Of a stretch of DNA of 64,000 nucleotides, positions 1 through 8,363 are shown piece by piece. The translations under genes and the position numbers were made by a program. Every line of letters begins with the position of its first letter. The first letter of the stretch is position 1. This DNA comes from DASQFD01 sp035633255 (GTDB lineage: Bacteria > Actinomycetota > Actinomycetes > Actinomycetales > Dermatophilaceae). The stretch spans positions 1-64,000 of the forward strand of contig DASQFD010000019.1 in the NCBI GenBank assembly GCA_035633255.1, written 5' to 3'. Under the pieces are notes generated by a model. The model was not told the DNA's origin and did not search any database. It worked only from the letters and a program-made list of their open reading frames with translations.

Positions 1-675
1 GGAGTCTGATGCGGGCGTCGCTCGTGGTGAATTGCCAGTCGACTTGTCGCTGGTCGGCGTTGGTGGCGGCCTGCCACGCGGCGAGCTCTGTGTTGAGCAG
101 GTCGAGGTCGTCGATGCGCCGGTCGAGGCATTGCCGGGTCAGGCGGGACAGCTCGATCTCGGCGATGTTGAGCCAGGAGCCGTGCTTGGGCGTGTAGTGG
201 ATCTCCAGGCGGGAAGCCAGTGCGCGGGCCTTGGCCGGTTCGAACGCTTCGTACAACGATCCGAGGGTGTGGGTGTTGAGGTTGTCCATCACCAGCACGA
301 CCCGCTGGGCGTGCGGGTAGTCCAGGGTCAGCAGCTGATCGACCTCGGCGGCCCAGTCGATCCGGGTCCGCCGGGGCCTCGCGTCGACGCGTCGGCGCCC
401 GGCGAGCGGTTCAGCCCACACGAAGATCGAGCAGGTCCCGTGGCGGACGTACTCCGAGTCCTCCTTGAGGTCGTGACCGGGCCGGGCCGGGATCGAGTCA
501 CGGGCGTGGCCGAGCAACTGGTACGGCTTCTCATCCATGCAGACCACCGGCACGCCCGGATCGTAGGGCCGGTGGTAGACCTCGAGGACGTCTTCCATGC
601 GGGCCACGAACTCGCCGTTGGCGGCCGGTGGGATCGTCCAGCACTTCTTCAGGTGAGGGCGAAGCCCCCCCTTTT
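1..675 (-). CDS. IS630-family transposase, DDE catalytic part, partial
   Basis: Read in the -1 frame relative to OrfA, minus strand 675 to 1 encodes an uninterrupted IS630 catalytic domain: LKKCWTIPP, then the first-Asp motif [10 protein letters not shown], then the second-Asp motif [11 protein letters not shown], then the last acidic motif [13 protein letters not shown], and a C-terminal tail (TTSDARIRL) that runs off the left edge. All three acidic residues (D, D, E) are present, so the element may still be active if frameshifting works. There is no start codon of its own near 675, which supports expression as a fusion. Confidence 0.8.
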
Positions 676-1119
676 CAGGACCCGCCCGATCGTGGAGTGG
701 TCCAGCGGCGGTATCCCGTCGGTGAGCACCACCTGTTTCTCCAGCAGCCGCAGCGACCACCGGTCGTAGCCGGCCGGGGGCTTGGCGCACGCCAGCGCGA
801 TCACCCGCGCCTCGACGTCCCCGGTCACCTTCGCCGGCACCGGCGGCGTGGCCCGCTTCCGGCGGCCGATCACCTCCTCGACGTCACCGGCCACCTCGGT
901 GAACCGTTTCGCGACCAGATACACCGTTCCCTCCGAGACCCCAACCCGGTCGGCCACCACCCGCCGATCCGACGCCGGGCCATCGGACTCATCCAGCTCC
1001 AGCAGGATCCTGGCCCGGGCGTTCATCCGCGCTGGATGCTTCCCCCGCGACACCACCCGTGCCAACCTCACCCGGTCGCCAGCTGTGAGCGTGACGACAT
1101 GTTCCTTCGGTCTGGGCAT
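649..1119 (-). CDS. IS630-family transposase, N-terminal HTH part (OrfA)
   Basis: 156 residues. The N-terminal half is a helix-turn-helix of the IS630/Tc1 type ([12 protein letters not shown], then [19 protein letters not shown]), followed by the linker found before the catalytic domain ([19 protein letters not shown]). The frame stops at 649 just where the DDE domain should begin, and the DDE domain continues in the -1 frame. The stop follows a run of seven G after four A (minus-strand sense; plus strand 665-675), so the full enzyme probably arises by -1 frameshifting on a G GGG GGC heptamer. Ordinary inactivating mutation is the alternative. Confidence 0.8.
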   Translation of the reverse strand: MPRPKEHVVTLTAGDRVRLARVVSRGKHPARMNARARILLELDESDGPASDRRVVADRVGVSEGTVYLVAKRFTEVAGDVEEVIGRRKRATPPVPAKVTGDVEARVIALACAKPPAGYDRWSLRLLEKQVVLTDGIPPLDHSTIGRVLKRGGFALT

Positions 1120-1213
1120 GACAACGACTCCTCCCGATCAAGTATCAACCGAGAACAGCCAACCAGCAATACCAACCAACTTAGATGCGACACGCTACTA
1201 GGGCCTCGCAGCC

Positions 1214-1891
1214 TCAGAGCGGCTCCGGCTCCACATCCACCCAGACCGGGCGGTGGTCGCTCCCGGCGAGGACGTCTGCCTCGTCGAGGTCGACGGGCCG
1301 GTGCGGCAGCACCAGCACCGACGGGGAGGCGAAGACCGCGTCGATGAGCCGGGAGGGCCGGCGCGCGGGGAAGGTCGGCTCGCCCGGCGACACCCGGGTG
1401 AGGCGGGACTCCACGAGCCGCCAGGCGTCGCCGTCGGGGCCCTCGTTGAGGTCCCCGGCGAGCAGCACCGGCGCGAAGGTCGGCAGGGCGGCGAGCACCT
1501 GCGCCACGTGGCGGACCCGCTCGGCCGGGTCGAGGGAGAGGTGGACGCTGGCGACCACGAGCGGACGGTGCCCCGGTCGGACGACGGTCGAGACGGCATA
1601 CCCGCGGGTCCGGCGCGGCGTGGCGACGGGAAGCCGGCGGTGGGCCGCCCCGGTGACCTGCACGCGCAGCGAGGTGAAGATCGTCGTCCCGCCGCTGCCG
1701 CGGTGGCGGCCCGGCCAGTACAGGCCGCACTCGGCGGCCAGACCCGCCACCCGGGTGGTCGCGAGCAGCCGGCGGGGCACCTCCTGGAGGCAGAGGACGT
1801 CCGGGTCGACGGCCCGGACCACCCGCGCCGCCGCGGCGCGGTCGTCGAGCAGGTCTCGCGTGTTGTACGAGGCGACGCGCAGGGTGCTCAC
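1214..1891 (-). CDS. endonuclease/exonuclease/phosphatase (EEP) family protein
   Basis: 225 residues, a typical size for the EEP superfamily (Mg-dependent phosphoesterases acting on nucleic acids, phosphoinositides or sphingolipids). The order of metal and catalytic motifs is complete: N in VASYNTRDLL, E in LCLQEVP, the catalytic D and N in AGDLNEGPDG, and the terminal H in AGSDHRPVW. No signal peptide, so cytoplasmic. The GTG at 1891 overlaps the ROK kinase stop by 4 bases (GTGA), implying translational coupling in the minus-strand operon starting near 6.0 kb. The substrate cannot be told from sequence. Confidence 0.85.
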   Translation of the reverse strand: MSTLRVASYNTRDLLDDRAAAARVVRAVDPDVLCLQEVPRRLLATTRVAGLAAECGLYWPGRHRGSGGTTIFTSLRVQVTGAAHRRLPVATPRRTRGYAVSTVVRPGHRPLVVASVHLSLDPAERVRHVAQVLAALPTFAPVLLAGDLNEGPDGDAWRLVESRLTRVSPGEPTFPARRPSRLIDAVFASPSVLVLPHRPVDLDEADVLAGSDHRPVWVDVEPEPL

Positions 1892-2877
1892 GCGGTCAGG
1901 CCCTCCCGGGCCAGGTCCGCGGCGCCCACCACGCCGGCGTCGTTGCCGAGCTCGGCGGCCACGATCCGCGCCTCCGGCCGGTAGCCGCGTCCCGGAAGCC
2001 GGCGACGGAAGGTCTCCCGCGCCGGGCCGAGCAGCAGCTCGCCGGCCGCGCTGACCCCGCCGCCGACCACGAACGTCCCGGGGTCGAGGGCGGCGGCGAG
2101 GTTGGCGATGCCGACACCGAGCCACTGGCCCACCTCGGCGAGCAGCTCGACGGCGGTGGGGTCTCCCTCGCGCGCCGCCTCGGTGATCAGCGGGCCGGTG
2201 AGGTCCTCGGGGCGCCCGCCCACCCGCACGGCGAGGTCCCGCCCCACGGGGCTGTTCGCCTCGAGCAGGGAGCGCGCCTCGCTGACCAGGGCGTTGCCGG
2301 AGGCGTACTGCTCCCAGCACCCCCGGTTCCCGCACTCGCAGCGGATCCCGCCGGGCACGACCTGCATGTGCCCGAACTCCCCGGCGATGCCGTACCGCCC
2401 CCGGACGACGCTGCCGTCGAGCAGGATGCCACCGCCGATGCCGGTGCCGAGGTTGACCATGACCAGGTCGCGCTCGCCACGGCCGGCGCCGAAGCGCCAC
2501 TCGGCCCAGATCGCCGCGTTGGCGTCGTTGTCGACGCTGATCGGCAGGTCGAGCCGCTCGCTCAGGGAGACCTGCAGCGGCTCGTTGCGCCACGAGAGGT
2601 GCGGGGCGAAGACCACGGTCGCCCGGTCGGCGGCGACGAACCCCGCCGCCCCGATCCCCACCGCGACCGCCGGTGCGGGCGCCGCCGCGAGCAGCTCCTC
2701 GACGACCTCGACGATCGTCTCCTCGACGACGTCGGGGCTCACCGACCGGTGAGGGGTGTCACGGCGGGCCCGGCGGAGGATCACCCCGTCGCCGTCGACC
2801 AGGCCACCGGCTACCTTCGTGCCGCCGACGTCGATGCCGACGGCGAGGGACCTCCCGGCCCCGCCGCCGTCGGTCAC
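1888..2877 (-). CDS. ROK-family glucokinase
   Basis: 329 residues. The N-terminal phosphate-1 loop (GIDVGGTKVAGG) and the ROK signature with its zinc-binding Cys cluster (CECGNRGCWEQYAS) are clear. The ATP/sugar-binding glycine loop NLGTGIGGGI follows the catalytic Asp context DNDANAAIWAE. This is the pattern of actinobacterial ATP-dependent glucokinases (GlkA type), which phosphorylate glucose to glucose-6-phosphate in the cytoplasm. The GTG start overlaps the upstream ROK stop by 4 bases. It is a paralogue of the next gene, about half identical over the signatures, so a tandem duplication is likely; one of the two could act on N-acetylmannosamine or another hexose. Confidence 0.88.
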   Translation of the reverse strand: MTDGGGAGRSLAVGIDVGGTKVAGGLVDGDGVILRRARRDTPHRSVSPDVVEETIVEVVEELLAAAPAPAVAVGIGAAGFVAADRATVVFAPHLSWRNEPLQVSLSERLDLPISVDNDANAAIWAEWRFGAGRGERDLVMVNLGTGIGGGILLDGSVVRGRYGIAGEFGHMQVVPGGIRCECGNRGCWEQYASGNALVSEARSLLEANSPVGRDLAVRVGGRPEDLTGPLITEAAREGDPTAVELLAEVGQWLGVGIANLAAALDPGTFVVGGGVSAAGELLLGPARETFRRRLPGRGYRPEARIVAAELGNDAGVVGAADLAREGLTA

Positions 2878-3851
2878 GCGCCCGCCGCCTCGGCGAGGTG
2901 CGGTCCTCGGGCCAGGTCGGCGGCCCCGATGAAGCCCGCGGTGTTGCCGAGGGTCGCGATGACGAGCTGCGGCTCGGGGCGGTGCCCCCGGCCGACGAGG
3001 TTGCGCAGGAGGGCCTCGCGCACCGGACCGAGAAGCAGCTCACCGGCATGGCTCACCCCACCGCCCAGGACCACGGCCCCCGGGTCCAGCACGGCGCCGA
3101 GGGAGGCGATCCCCTCGCCCAGCCAGGTGCCGACCTCGGCGAGGAGTGCGATGGAGGCCGGGTCACCGGCGAGCGCGAGCTCGTCGACGTCGCGACCGCT
3201 CAGCCGCTTGGGCACCCCGCCGCAGCGCGCGCTGAGCGCGGCGGCGGCCAGGCCCCCCACGCGCACGAGCTCGCGGGCGTCGCGGATCAGGGCCGAGCCG
3301 GAGGCGTACTGCTCCAGGCAGCCCCGGTTGCCGCACCCGCACCGGTGCCCGCCGGGCACGACGCGCATGTGGCCGATCTCGGCACCGACCCCGAACGCCC
3401 CGCGCAGCAGGTGCCCGTCCACGACCGCGCCACCGCCGACCCCGGTGCCGACGGTGACGAACAGCATGTCGTCGACGTGGGCGGCGGCCCCGTGGCGGAA
3501 CTCCCCCCACGCCGCCGCGTTGGCGTCGTTCTCGAGGAGGACGGGCAGGTCGAGCACGGCGGTGAGCCGCTCCCTGAGCGGCTCCTCCCGCCAGGCCAGG
3601 TTCGGCGCGAAGAGGACCACCGATTGGGTGGCGTCGATGAGACCGGCACACGCCGCCCCGACGGCGGAGACGCCCGGGACCTCGGCCCGGAGCTCGGCAA
3701 CGAGGTCCGCGCAGGTGGCCGCGATGGCGGCCGGGTCCGAGGGAGGGGTGGCCCGGCGGGCCCGGGCCAGGACCGTCCCGTCCTCGTCCACCACCCCGCC
3801 CGCGATCTTGGTGCCGCCGATGTCCAGGCCGATGGTCCGTGACACGCTCAC
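2874..3851 (-). CDS. ROK-family sugar kinase (glucokinase paralogue)
   Basis: 325 residues from the GTG at 3851, which overlaps the upstream stop (GTGA). A second GTG six bases downstream is the alternative. The frame is open far upstream, but homology starts only here (SRTIGLDIGGTKIAGG). It has the catalytic DNDANAAAWGE, the glycine loop TVGTGVGGGAV and the zinc cluster CGCGNRGCLEQYAS, all as in its downstream neighbour. Predicted cytoplasmic hexokinase of the ROK family. Substrate unresolved. Confidence 0.85.
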   Translation of the reverse strand: MSVSRTIGLDIGGTKIAGGVVDEDGTVLARARRATPPSDPAAIAATCADLVAELRAEVPGVSAVGAACAGLIDATQSVVLFAPNLAWREEPLRERLTAVLDLPVLLENDANAAAWGEFRHGAAAHVDDMLFVTVGTGVGGGAVVDGHLLRGAFGVGAEIGHMRVVPGGHRCGCGNRGCLEQYASGSALIRDARELVRVGGLAAAALSARCGGVPKRLSGRDVDELALAGDPASIALLAEVGTWLGEGIASLGAVLDPGAVVLGGGVSHAGELLLGPVREALLRNLVGRGHRPEPQLVIATLGNTAGFIGAADLARGPHLAEAAGA

Positions 3852-4375
3852 TCCTCCTCGTCGACGACGGGGACGCGGTGCGTCCTCGGTGTGCGCTCCG
3901 GCGTGGGGTGGGCCGGCTCGGTGCCCTCGGCGGGAGGCCGGGGCGTGGCGGTGCGCGCGGCGGCGAGGTCGCTCAGCAGCGCGGCGGCGGTCCCGGCCAG
4001 GTCGGCGAACCGCTCGAGGGTCTCGGGGCTGACCGCCCGCAGCGCCGTGACGGCCCGGCACAGCGGGCAGTAGGTGCACGACTCCGCCGTGCCCATCGGC
4101 ACGGCGCCGGGCGGGAGGCCATGGTCGTGGGCCTCGTCGGGGGCGCCGTGGGGGGCGCCGTGGGGGTTCGGGTCGGGGGGAGACGGGTCGTGAAGTGAGG
4201 TGTCGGGGGGTGACGGGTCGGGCTCGTCGTGGGCGTGCTCCGCGGACGGGTCCGGCGCGGCGGGCTCGTGCGGGCCGGACCAGTCGACGCGGCGCAGGCT
4301 CTCCAGCAGCCGGGCGGCCTCGTCGGCGACCGTGCCGAGGTCGGGCCCGTGGGGAGGGCGTTCGTCATCGGGCAC
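3848..4375 (-). CDS. conserved hypothetical protein with one Cys pair and a Pro/His/Asp-rich linker
   Basis: 175 residues. An N-terminal helix (VADEAARLLESLRRV) is followed by a low-complexity segment rich in P, H and D (about residues 40-90), then a helical domain containing ESCTYCPLCRAV. That CxxCPxC cluster could bind zinc or an Fe-S centre. Related small proteins commonly sit beside the ArsA-like ATPase and SRPBCC genes in actinobacteria (Rv2183c position in M. tuberculosis, from memory). It overlaps the ArsA gene by 11 bases, so it is co-translated. No specific function can be assigned. Confidence 0.65.
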   Translation of the reverse strand: MPDDERPPHGPDLGTVADEAARLLESLRRVDWSGPHEPAAPDPSAEHAHDEPDPSPPDTSLHDPSPPDPNPHGAPHGAPDEAHDHGLPPGAVPMGTAESCTYCPLCRAVTALRAVSPETLERFADLAGTAAALLSDLAAARTATPRPPAEGTEPAHPTPERTPRTHRVPVVDEEE

Positions 4376-5588
4376 GGGGCCAGACCTCCTCGTCGCGCTC
4401 GAAGCGCACCCTCAGCTCTCCCTGGCCCACGGACGCATTCTTGACGACGCAGCGGCGGAGCACCGCAGGGAGGGCGACGACGCGCCGGTCGGCCCCCACC
4501 GTCACCAGCAGGTCGTCGTCGCGCCGGGCGAGCGCGACGTCGGCGGACCGCGCCAGCGGCAGCCGCAGGGTGAGCACGAAGTCCAGCCCCACCGCCTCCA
4601 CCCGGGGCCCGGACGGCTCGACCGGGTGCTCGAGCGGACGCTCCTCGCCCTCGATCAGCACCGTGGCCGCAGCGAGCGCGGCGAGCGCGTCGGGACCGGT
4701 CGGCTCGGCGGCCAGGTAGGGCGCGGACCGGGTCGGTATGCCGGCGAAGGACTCACCGATGGCGGCCAGCCCCTCGTGCTGGGCGGCGTTCCAGCCGGCC
4801 CGCCACGGGTCGCGACCCGGCGGCAGGACGCGGTTGACCACCAGGCCGTCCACGGCATACCCGTGCAGGCCGAGCGAGGTGAGGAGGCGGCGGGCCTCGG
4901 CGATCACCACCCGCTCGGGCGTGAGGACCAGGCGGACGCTCGCGCTGGCCGAGGTGAGCAGGGCCCGCACGGCGACCACCTGCTCGCGCCACGCGGTGAC
5001 CACGCCGAGCACCTCCGGCCCCGGCATGGCGATGCCGGCCGCGGCGGCGGCCGCCGGCCGCAGCGCCGTGAGCAGCCGGCGCTGGGCGGGCAGCAGCCGG
5101 TCGAGGTGCCAGCCCAGCACCTCCGGCAGGGCCAGCAGGCGCAGGGTGTCCGCGGTGGGCGCGCAGTCGACGACGACGAGGTCGTAGCGCCCGCTGCGAG
5201 CCTGATGGCCGAGGGCCAGCAGCGCGGTCACCTCCGCGGCTCCGGGGAGGGTGGTCAGCTCCTCCGCGAGCACCGGGTCCACCCCCACGCCGTCGAGGAG
5301 CTCGAGGAGGTACCCGTGGACCGTCGGCCAGGACGCCTCCACACCGGTCTGCGCGTCGACCGCCGTCGCCTCGAGGCCCGGTTCGACGGGCGTGGCGTCG
5401 CGCCACGACGCGGCGGTGGGCAGCTCGACGCCGAGGGTGTCACCGAGGCTGGCCGCGGCATCGGTGGACACCACCAGGGTGCGACGGCCGGCGCGGGCCG
5501 CCTCGACGGCGAGCGCGGCGGCGGTCGTGGTCTTGCCGACGCCGCCCTTCCCGGTGACCAGGAGGACGCGGGGGGCGGCGCCGGGCAC
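4365..5588 (-). CDS. ArsA-type P-loop ATPase
   Basis: About 407 residues, a single ArsA half. Walker A with the deviant signature lysine (LLVTGKGGVGKTTTAAALA), then the switch-like STDAAASLGDTLG, then VVDCAPTADTLRLL. The C-terminal part carries a small beta domain ending in RVRFERDEEVWPRAR. ArsA/GET3 ATPases handle arsenite or insert tail-anchored proteins; the actinobacterial version lies next to SRPBCC genes (Rv2184c-Rv2185c) and its client is unknown. No ArsB or ArsR nearby, so arsenic export is unlikely. The start is uncertain: GTG at 5588 is chosen; the frame stays open upstream and a CTG at about 5603 would overlap the SRPBCC stop. Confidence 0.78.
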   Translation of the reverse strand: MPGAAPRVLLVTGKGGVGKTTTAAALAVEAARAGRRTLVVSTDAAASLGDTLGVELPTAASWRDATPVEPGLEATAVDAQTGVEASWPTVHGYLLELLDGVGVDPVLAEELTTLPGAAEVTALLALGHQARSGRYDLVVVDCAPTADTLRLLALPEVLGWHLDRLLPAQRRLLTALRPAAAAAAGIAMPGPEVLGVVTAWREQVVAVRALLTSASASVRLVLTPERVVIAEARRLLTSLGLHGYAVDGLVVNRVLPPGRDPWRAGWNAAQHEGLAAIGESFAGIPTRSAPYLAAEPTGPDALAALAAATVLIEGEERPLEHPVEPSGPRVEAVGLDFVLTLRLPLARSADVALARRDDDLLVTVGADRRVVALPAVLRRCVVKNASVGQGELRVRFERDEEVWPRAR

Positions 5589-5599
5589 CGGTGCGGCGC

Positions 5600-6055
5600 T
5601 CAGGATGAGTAGGCCTCGACGCGCCGCTTGAGCTCCTTGAGGGCGGTGTCGGTGATGATCTTCTCGGCCTTGCGCTTCAGCGCACCGATGAGCGGGATCT
5701 TGACGTCCACCTCGAGCTCGTAGAGGACCTCGGTGACCTCGCCGCGCGCGTGGAGGGTGTACGTGCCGTTGAGTGCCTTGAGCTGGATGGCGCGGACCAG
5801 GCGCCACGACACGCTGCCGCTGCCGTCCTCCTCGATGCCGTCCCAGTCGTACTCGAGGACGTAGTTGTCCCTGATGGCCCCCGCGTCGAGGTCGTACTCC
5901 ACCTGGTCGGCCCAGCCGTCACCGTCCTCGCTGAGGACGACGGCCCGCTTCACCTGCCCGGCCCACTCCGGGTACTCCTCGAAGGAGGCGATGACGTCGA
6001 GCACGGCGCCGGGTTCGGCGGTGATCTCGATCCGTGAGGTCGTGCGGTCGGCCAT
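5600..6055 (-). CDS. SRPBCC / polyketide-cyclase-like lipid-binding protein
   Basis: 151 residues from the ATG at 6055. A TACCCT -10 element ends seven bases upstream, giving a leaderless start, and homology begins at this ATG (ADRTTSRIEITAEPGAVLDVIASFEEYPEWAGQV), so the longer open frame is rejected. The helix-grip pattern is clear: the N-terminal strand, the SFEEYPEW helix turn, central strands and the long C-terminal helix (KRKAEKIITDTALKELKRRVEAYSS). It is the counterpart of Rv2185c. Probably binds a hydrophobic ligand and works with the ArsA-like ATPase encoded directly downstream. Confidence 0.8.
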   Translation of the reverse strand: MADRTTSRIEITAEPGAVLDVIASFEEYPEWAGQVKRAVVLSEDGDGWADQVEYDLDAGAIRDNYVLEYDWDGIEEDGSGSVSWRLVRAIQLKALNGTYTLHARGEVTEVLYELEVDVKIPLIGALKRKAEKIITDTALKELKRRVEAYSS

Positions 6056-6062
6056 GGCGCCG

Positions 6063-6068
6063 AGGGTA
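6063..6068 (-). promoter_or_regulatory. -10 element TACCCT, leaderless SRPBCC gene
   Basis: TACCCT in minus-strand sense lies seven bases before the ATG at 6055. That spacing puts the transcription start at or next to the start codon. Confidence 0.55.
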
Positions 6069-6075
6069 CCCGCCG

Positions 6076-6468
6076 TCAGCGCACGCCATCCTCGAGGACG
6101 TCCTTGACCCGGTGCACCGTCCGCTTCCAGCGGCGGACGTGGGCGTCCGACCACCGGCGGGCCCTCGGCCGGGTGCCCGTCAGCCGACCGCGCACGTAGT
6201 GGTGGACGACCGTGCCGTCCGCGACCGGCTCCAACCACACCTCGCACTCGCCCACCAGCGGCCCGGAGAGCTGCCACCGCATGCCCTTGGTCCCCCGGTC
6301 GCGCAGCACGGTGAGGAACGGCGCCAGGTGCGGCCACAGCACCTCGGTGGCCCCCTCCACGTCGAGCACCGCGCGCAGGACCGCCGGCGCGGCCCGCACG
6401 AACGTGTCGTCGGCGACGTCGACCTCGCGGTCGAGCGGATCGGGGAAGTGGCGCACGACCGGGGACAA
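6076..6468 (-). CDS. small SRPBCC-like protein
   Basis: 130 residues with a TTG start at 6468; a GTG at 6456 is an equally plausible start. The pattern resembles SRPBCC proteins: N-terminal strand (REVDVADDTFVRAAPAVLRAVLDVEG), a central GTKGMRWQLSGPLVGECEVWLEPVADGTVVHHYVRG antiparallel strand pair, and a C-terminal helix rich in Arg/Lys (RRWKRTVHRVKDVLE). It corresponds in position to Rv2186c. It lies 20 bases upstream of the previous SRPBCC gene, in the same direction, and diverges from fadD. Ligand unknown. Confidence 0.68.
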   Translation of the reverse strand: MSPVVRHFPDPLDREVDVADDTFVRAAPAVLRAVLDVEGATEVLWPHLAPFLTVLRDRGTKGMRWQLSGPLVGECEVWLEPVADGTVVHHYVRGRLTGTRPRARRWSDAHVRRWKRTVHRVKDVLEDGVR

Positions 6469-6572
6469 TAGACTGCGACCGGCGGCCCAGCAGCGGTGCT
6501 GCCGGTCAGCGACGACACGACGGCCCTCGGGAGCGACGCAGAGCTGACGTCATGAGTGCTCGGAGGAGTCAC

Positions 6573-8363
6573 ATGCAGGAGATCTCGACCCCGGTCATCA
6601 CCCCGGCGACGACCGAGGGGACACTCGGCGACGTCCCTCGGCGGAACGCCGACGCCTCCCCGGGACGGCCGGTCTTCCAGAGGCGTTCGGGCTCGGCCTG
6701 GTCGCCCGTGACCGCCGCCGAGTTCGCCGACGAGGTCGAGGCGCTCGCCAAGGGTTTCGTGGCCGCCGGGATCGGTCCGGGCGCGGCGGTGGGCATCATG
6801 AGCGCCACACGCTACGAGTGGACGCTCGTCGACTTCGCGCTGTGGGCGGCCGGCGCCGTGCCGGTCCCCATCTACGAGACCTCCTCGCCTGACCAGGTCA
6901 CGTGGATCCTCGAGGACTCCGGGGCGGTGGGCGTCGTCGTCGAGACGGCCGTGCACTCCGGCGCCGTCGCGTCGGTGCGTGACGGCCTGCCGCTGCTCGC
7001 GCACGTGTGGAGCATCGATGAGCACGACCTCGAGCGGCTGGCCGGCAGCGGCGAGGCCGTGGACGACACGGCGCTGGCCGCGGCGCGCGCCGGCCTGGAC
7101 CGGAGCAGCCCGGCCACCATCATCTACACCTCGGGCACCACCGGGCGGCCCAAGGGGGTGGAGCTGACCCACGGCAACTTCCTCGACCTCTGCGAGAACG
7201 CGACCGTCAAGCTCCAGCAGGTGCTGCGGGCCGAGGGCGCCTCGACCCTGCTGTTCCTCCCGCTGGCCCACGTCTTCGCGCGGTTCATCGAGGTGCTCTG
7301 CGTCTCGGCCGCCGTGACCATGGGGCACTCCGCGACCATCAAGACCCTCCTCGACGACTTCGCGACCTTCCAGCCGACCTTCATCCTCGCCGTCCCCCGG
7401 GTCTTCGAGAAGATCTACAACTCCGCCGAGGCCAAGGCGGTCGCCGGCGGTCGCGGCGCGATCTTCGCCCGGGCCGCCGCCGCCGCGCGGGCGTGGTCGG
7501 AGGCCAAGGACGCCGGCCACGTGCCCCTCGGGCTGCGCCTCCAGCACGCGATCTTCGACCGGCTCGTCTACGGCAAGCTCCGGGCGGCCATGGGCGGCCG
7601 GATCCAGTACGCCGTCTCCGGCGGGGCGCCGCTCGGCACCCGCCTCGGGCACTTCTTCCGCGGCATCGGCGTGACGATCCTCGAGGGCTACGGCCTCACC
7701 GAGACGACGGCACCGTGCACCGTGAACCTGCCCGACAACCTCAAGATCGGCACGGTCGGGCCGCCCATGCCCGGGGTGTCGGTCCGGATCGCGGAGGACG
7801 GTGAGATCCTCGTCCGCGGCGTCAACGTCTTCGGCCACTACCACGGCAACGACACGGCCACGGCCGAGGCGATCCGCGACGGCTGGTTCCACACCGGCGA
7901 CATCGGTGAGCTGGACTCCGAGGGCTACCTGCGGATCACCGGCCGGAAGAAGGAGCTGCTCGTCACCGCCGGCGGGAAGAACGTCGCCCCGGCCGTGCTC
8001 GAGGACCGCCTGCGAGCCCACCCCCTGATCTCCCAGTGCATCGTCGTCGGCGACCAGCAGCCCTTCATCGCGGCCCTGGTGACCCTCGACGAGGAGATGC
8101 TGCCGATGTGGGCGGCCAACCAGGACCTCGGGGAGCTGACCGTCGCCGCGGCCCGCACCCACGAGGTGGTCCTCACCGAGATCCAGCGGGCCGTCGACCA
8201 GGCGAACGAGGCGGTGTCCAAGGCGGAGGCGATCCGCAAGTTCCGCGTGCTGGACGTCGACTTCACCGAGACCTCGGGCCACCTGACCCCGTCCCTGAAG
8301 CTGAAGCGCAACCTGGTCATGAGGGACTTCGCCGACGAGGTCGATGCGCTCTACGGCGGCTGA
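6573..8363 (+). CDS. fadD15: long-chain acyl-CoA synthetase (FadD15-like)
   Basis: 596 residues. An in-frame ATG lies 21 bases upstream, but GGAGGA at 6562-6567 is correctly spaced for the ATG at 6573. The adenylate-forming signature IIYTSGTTGRPKGVELTH (about residue 180) is followed by EGYGLTETTAP and the hinge/C-terminal motif DGWFHTGDIGEL, with the C-terminal catalytic lysine region TPSLKLKRNLV. These enzymes activate long fatty acids to acyl-CoA through acyl-AMP. Counterpart of Rv2187. Its last 20 bases overlap the next gene. It probably feeds the acyl-CoA dehydrogenase/Etf system or lipid synthesis. Confidence 0.9.
   Translation: MQEISTPVITPATTEGTLGDVPRRNADASPGRPVFQRRSGSAWSPVTAAEFADEVEALAKGFVAAGIGPGAAVGIMSATRYEWTLVDFALWAAGAVPVPIYETSSPDQVTWILEDSGAVGVVVETAVHSGAVASVRDGLPLLAHVWSIDEHDLERLAGSGEAVDDTALAAARAGLDRSSPATIIYTSGTTGRPKGVELTHGNFLDLCENATVKLQQVLRAEGASTLLFLPLAHVFARFIEVLCVSAAVTMGHSATIKTLLDDFATFQPTFILAVPRVFEKIYNSAEAKAVAGGRGAIFARAAAAARAWSEAKDAGHVPLGLRLQHAIFDRLVYGKLRAAMGGRIQYAVSGGAPLGTRLGHFFRGIGVTILEGYGLTETTAPCTVNLPDNLKIGTVGPPMPGVSVRIAEDGEILVRGVNVFGHYHGNDTATAEAIRDGWFHTGDIGELDSEGYLRITGRKKELLVTAGGKNVAPAVLEDRLRAHPLISQCIVVGDQQPFIAALVTLDEEMLPMWAANQDLGELTVAAARTHEVVLTEIQRAVDQANEAVSKAEAIRKFRVLDVDFTETSGHLTPSLKLKRNLVMRDFADEVDALYGG

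Larger units (their letters stand above)
1..1197 (-). mobile_element. IS630-family insertion sequence, cut by the left edge
   Basis: The two reading frames on the minus strand together form an IS630-type transposase: an HTH part, then a DDE part. The right end is placed approximately, in the noncoding stretch 1120-1213 that separates the transposase start from the stop of the EEP gene. IS630 elements insert at TA; I could not identify the terminal inverted repeats because the other end is outside the window. The neighbouring EEP gene looks complete at its 3' end. Confidence 0.75.

Noticed and set aside
32..769. 245-residue plus-strand open frame at the left end
   Set aside because: It is the antisense of the transposase DDE domain and has no homology of its own.
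1068..1730. Long minus-strand frame over the EEP gene
   Set aside because: Shadow frame; the EEP motifs are in the neighbouring frame and composition is Arg/Pro-rich as in GC-driven shadows.
2368..4032. 554-residue plus-strand frame opposite the ROK kinases
   Set aside because: Antisense to two well-supported genes; typical long GC-rich shadow.
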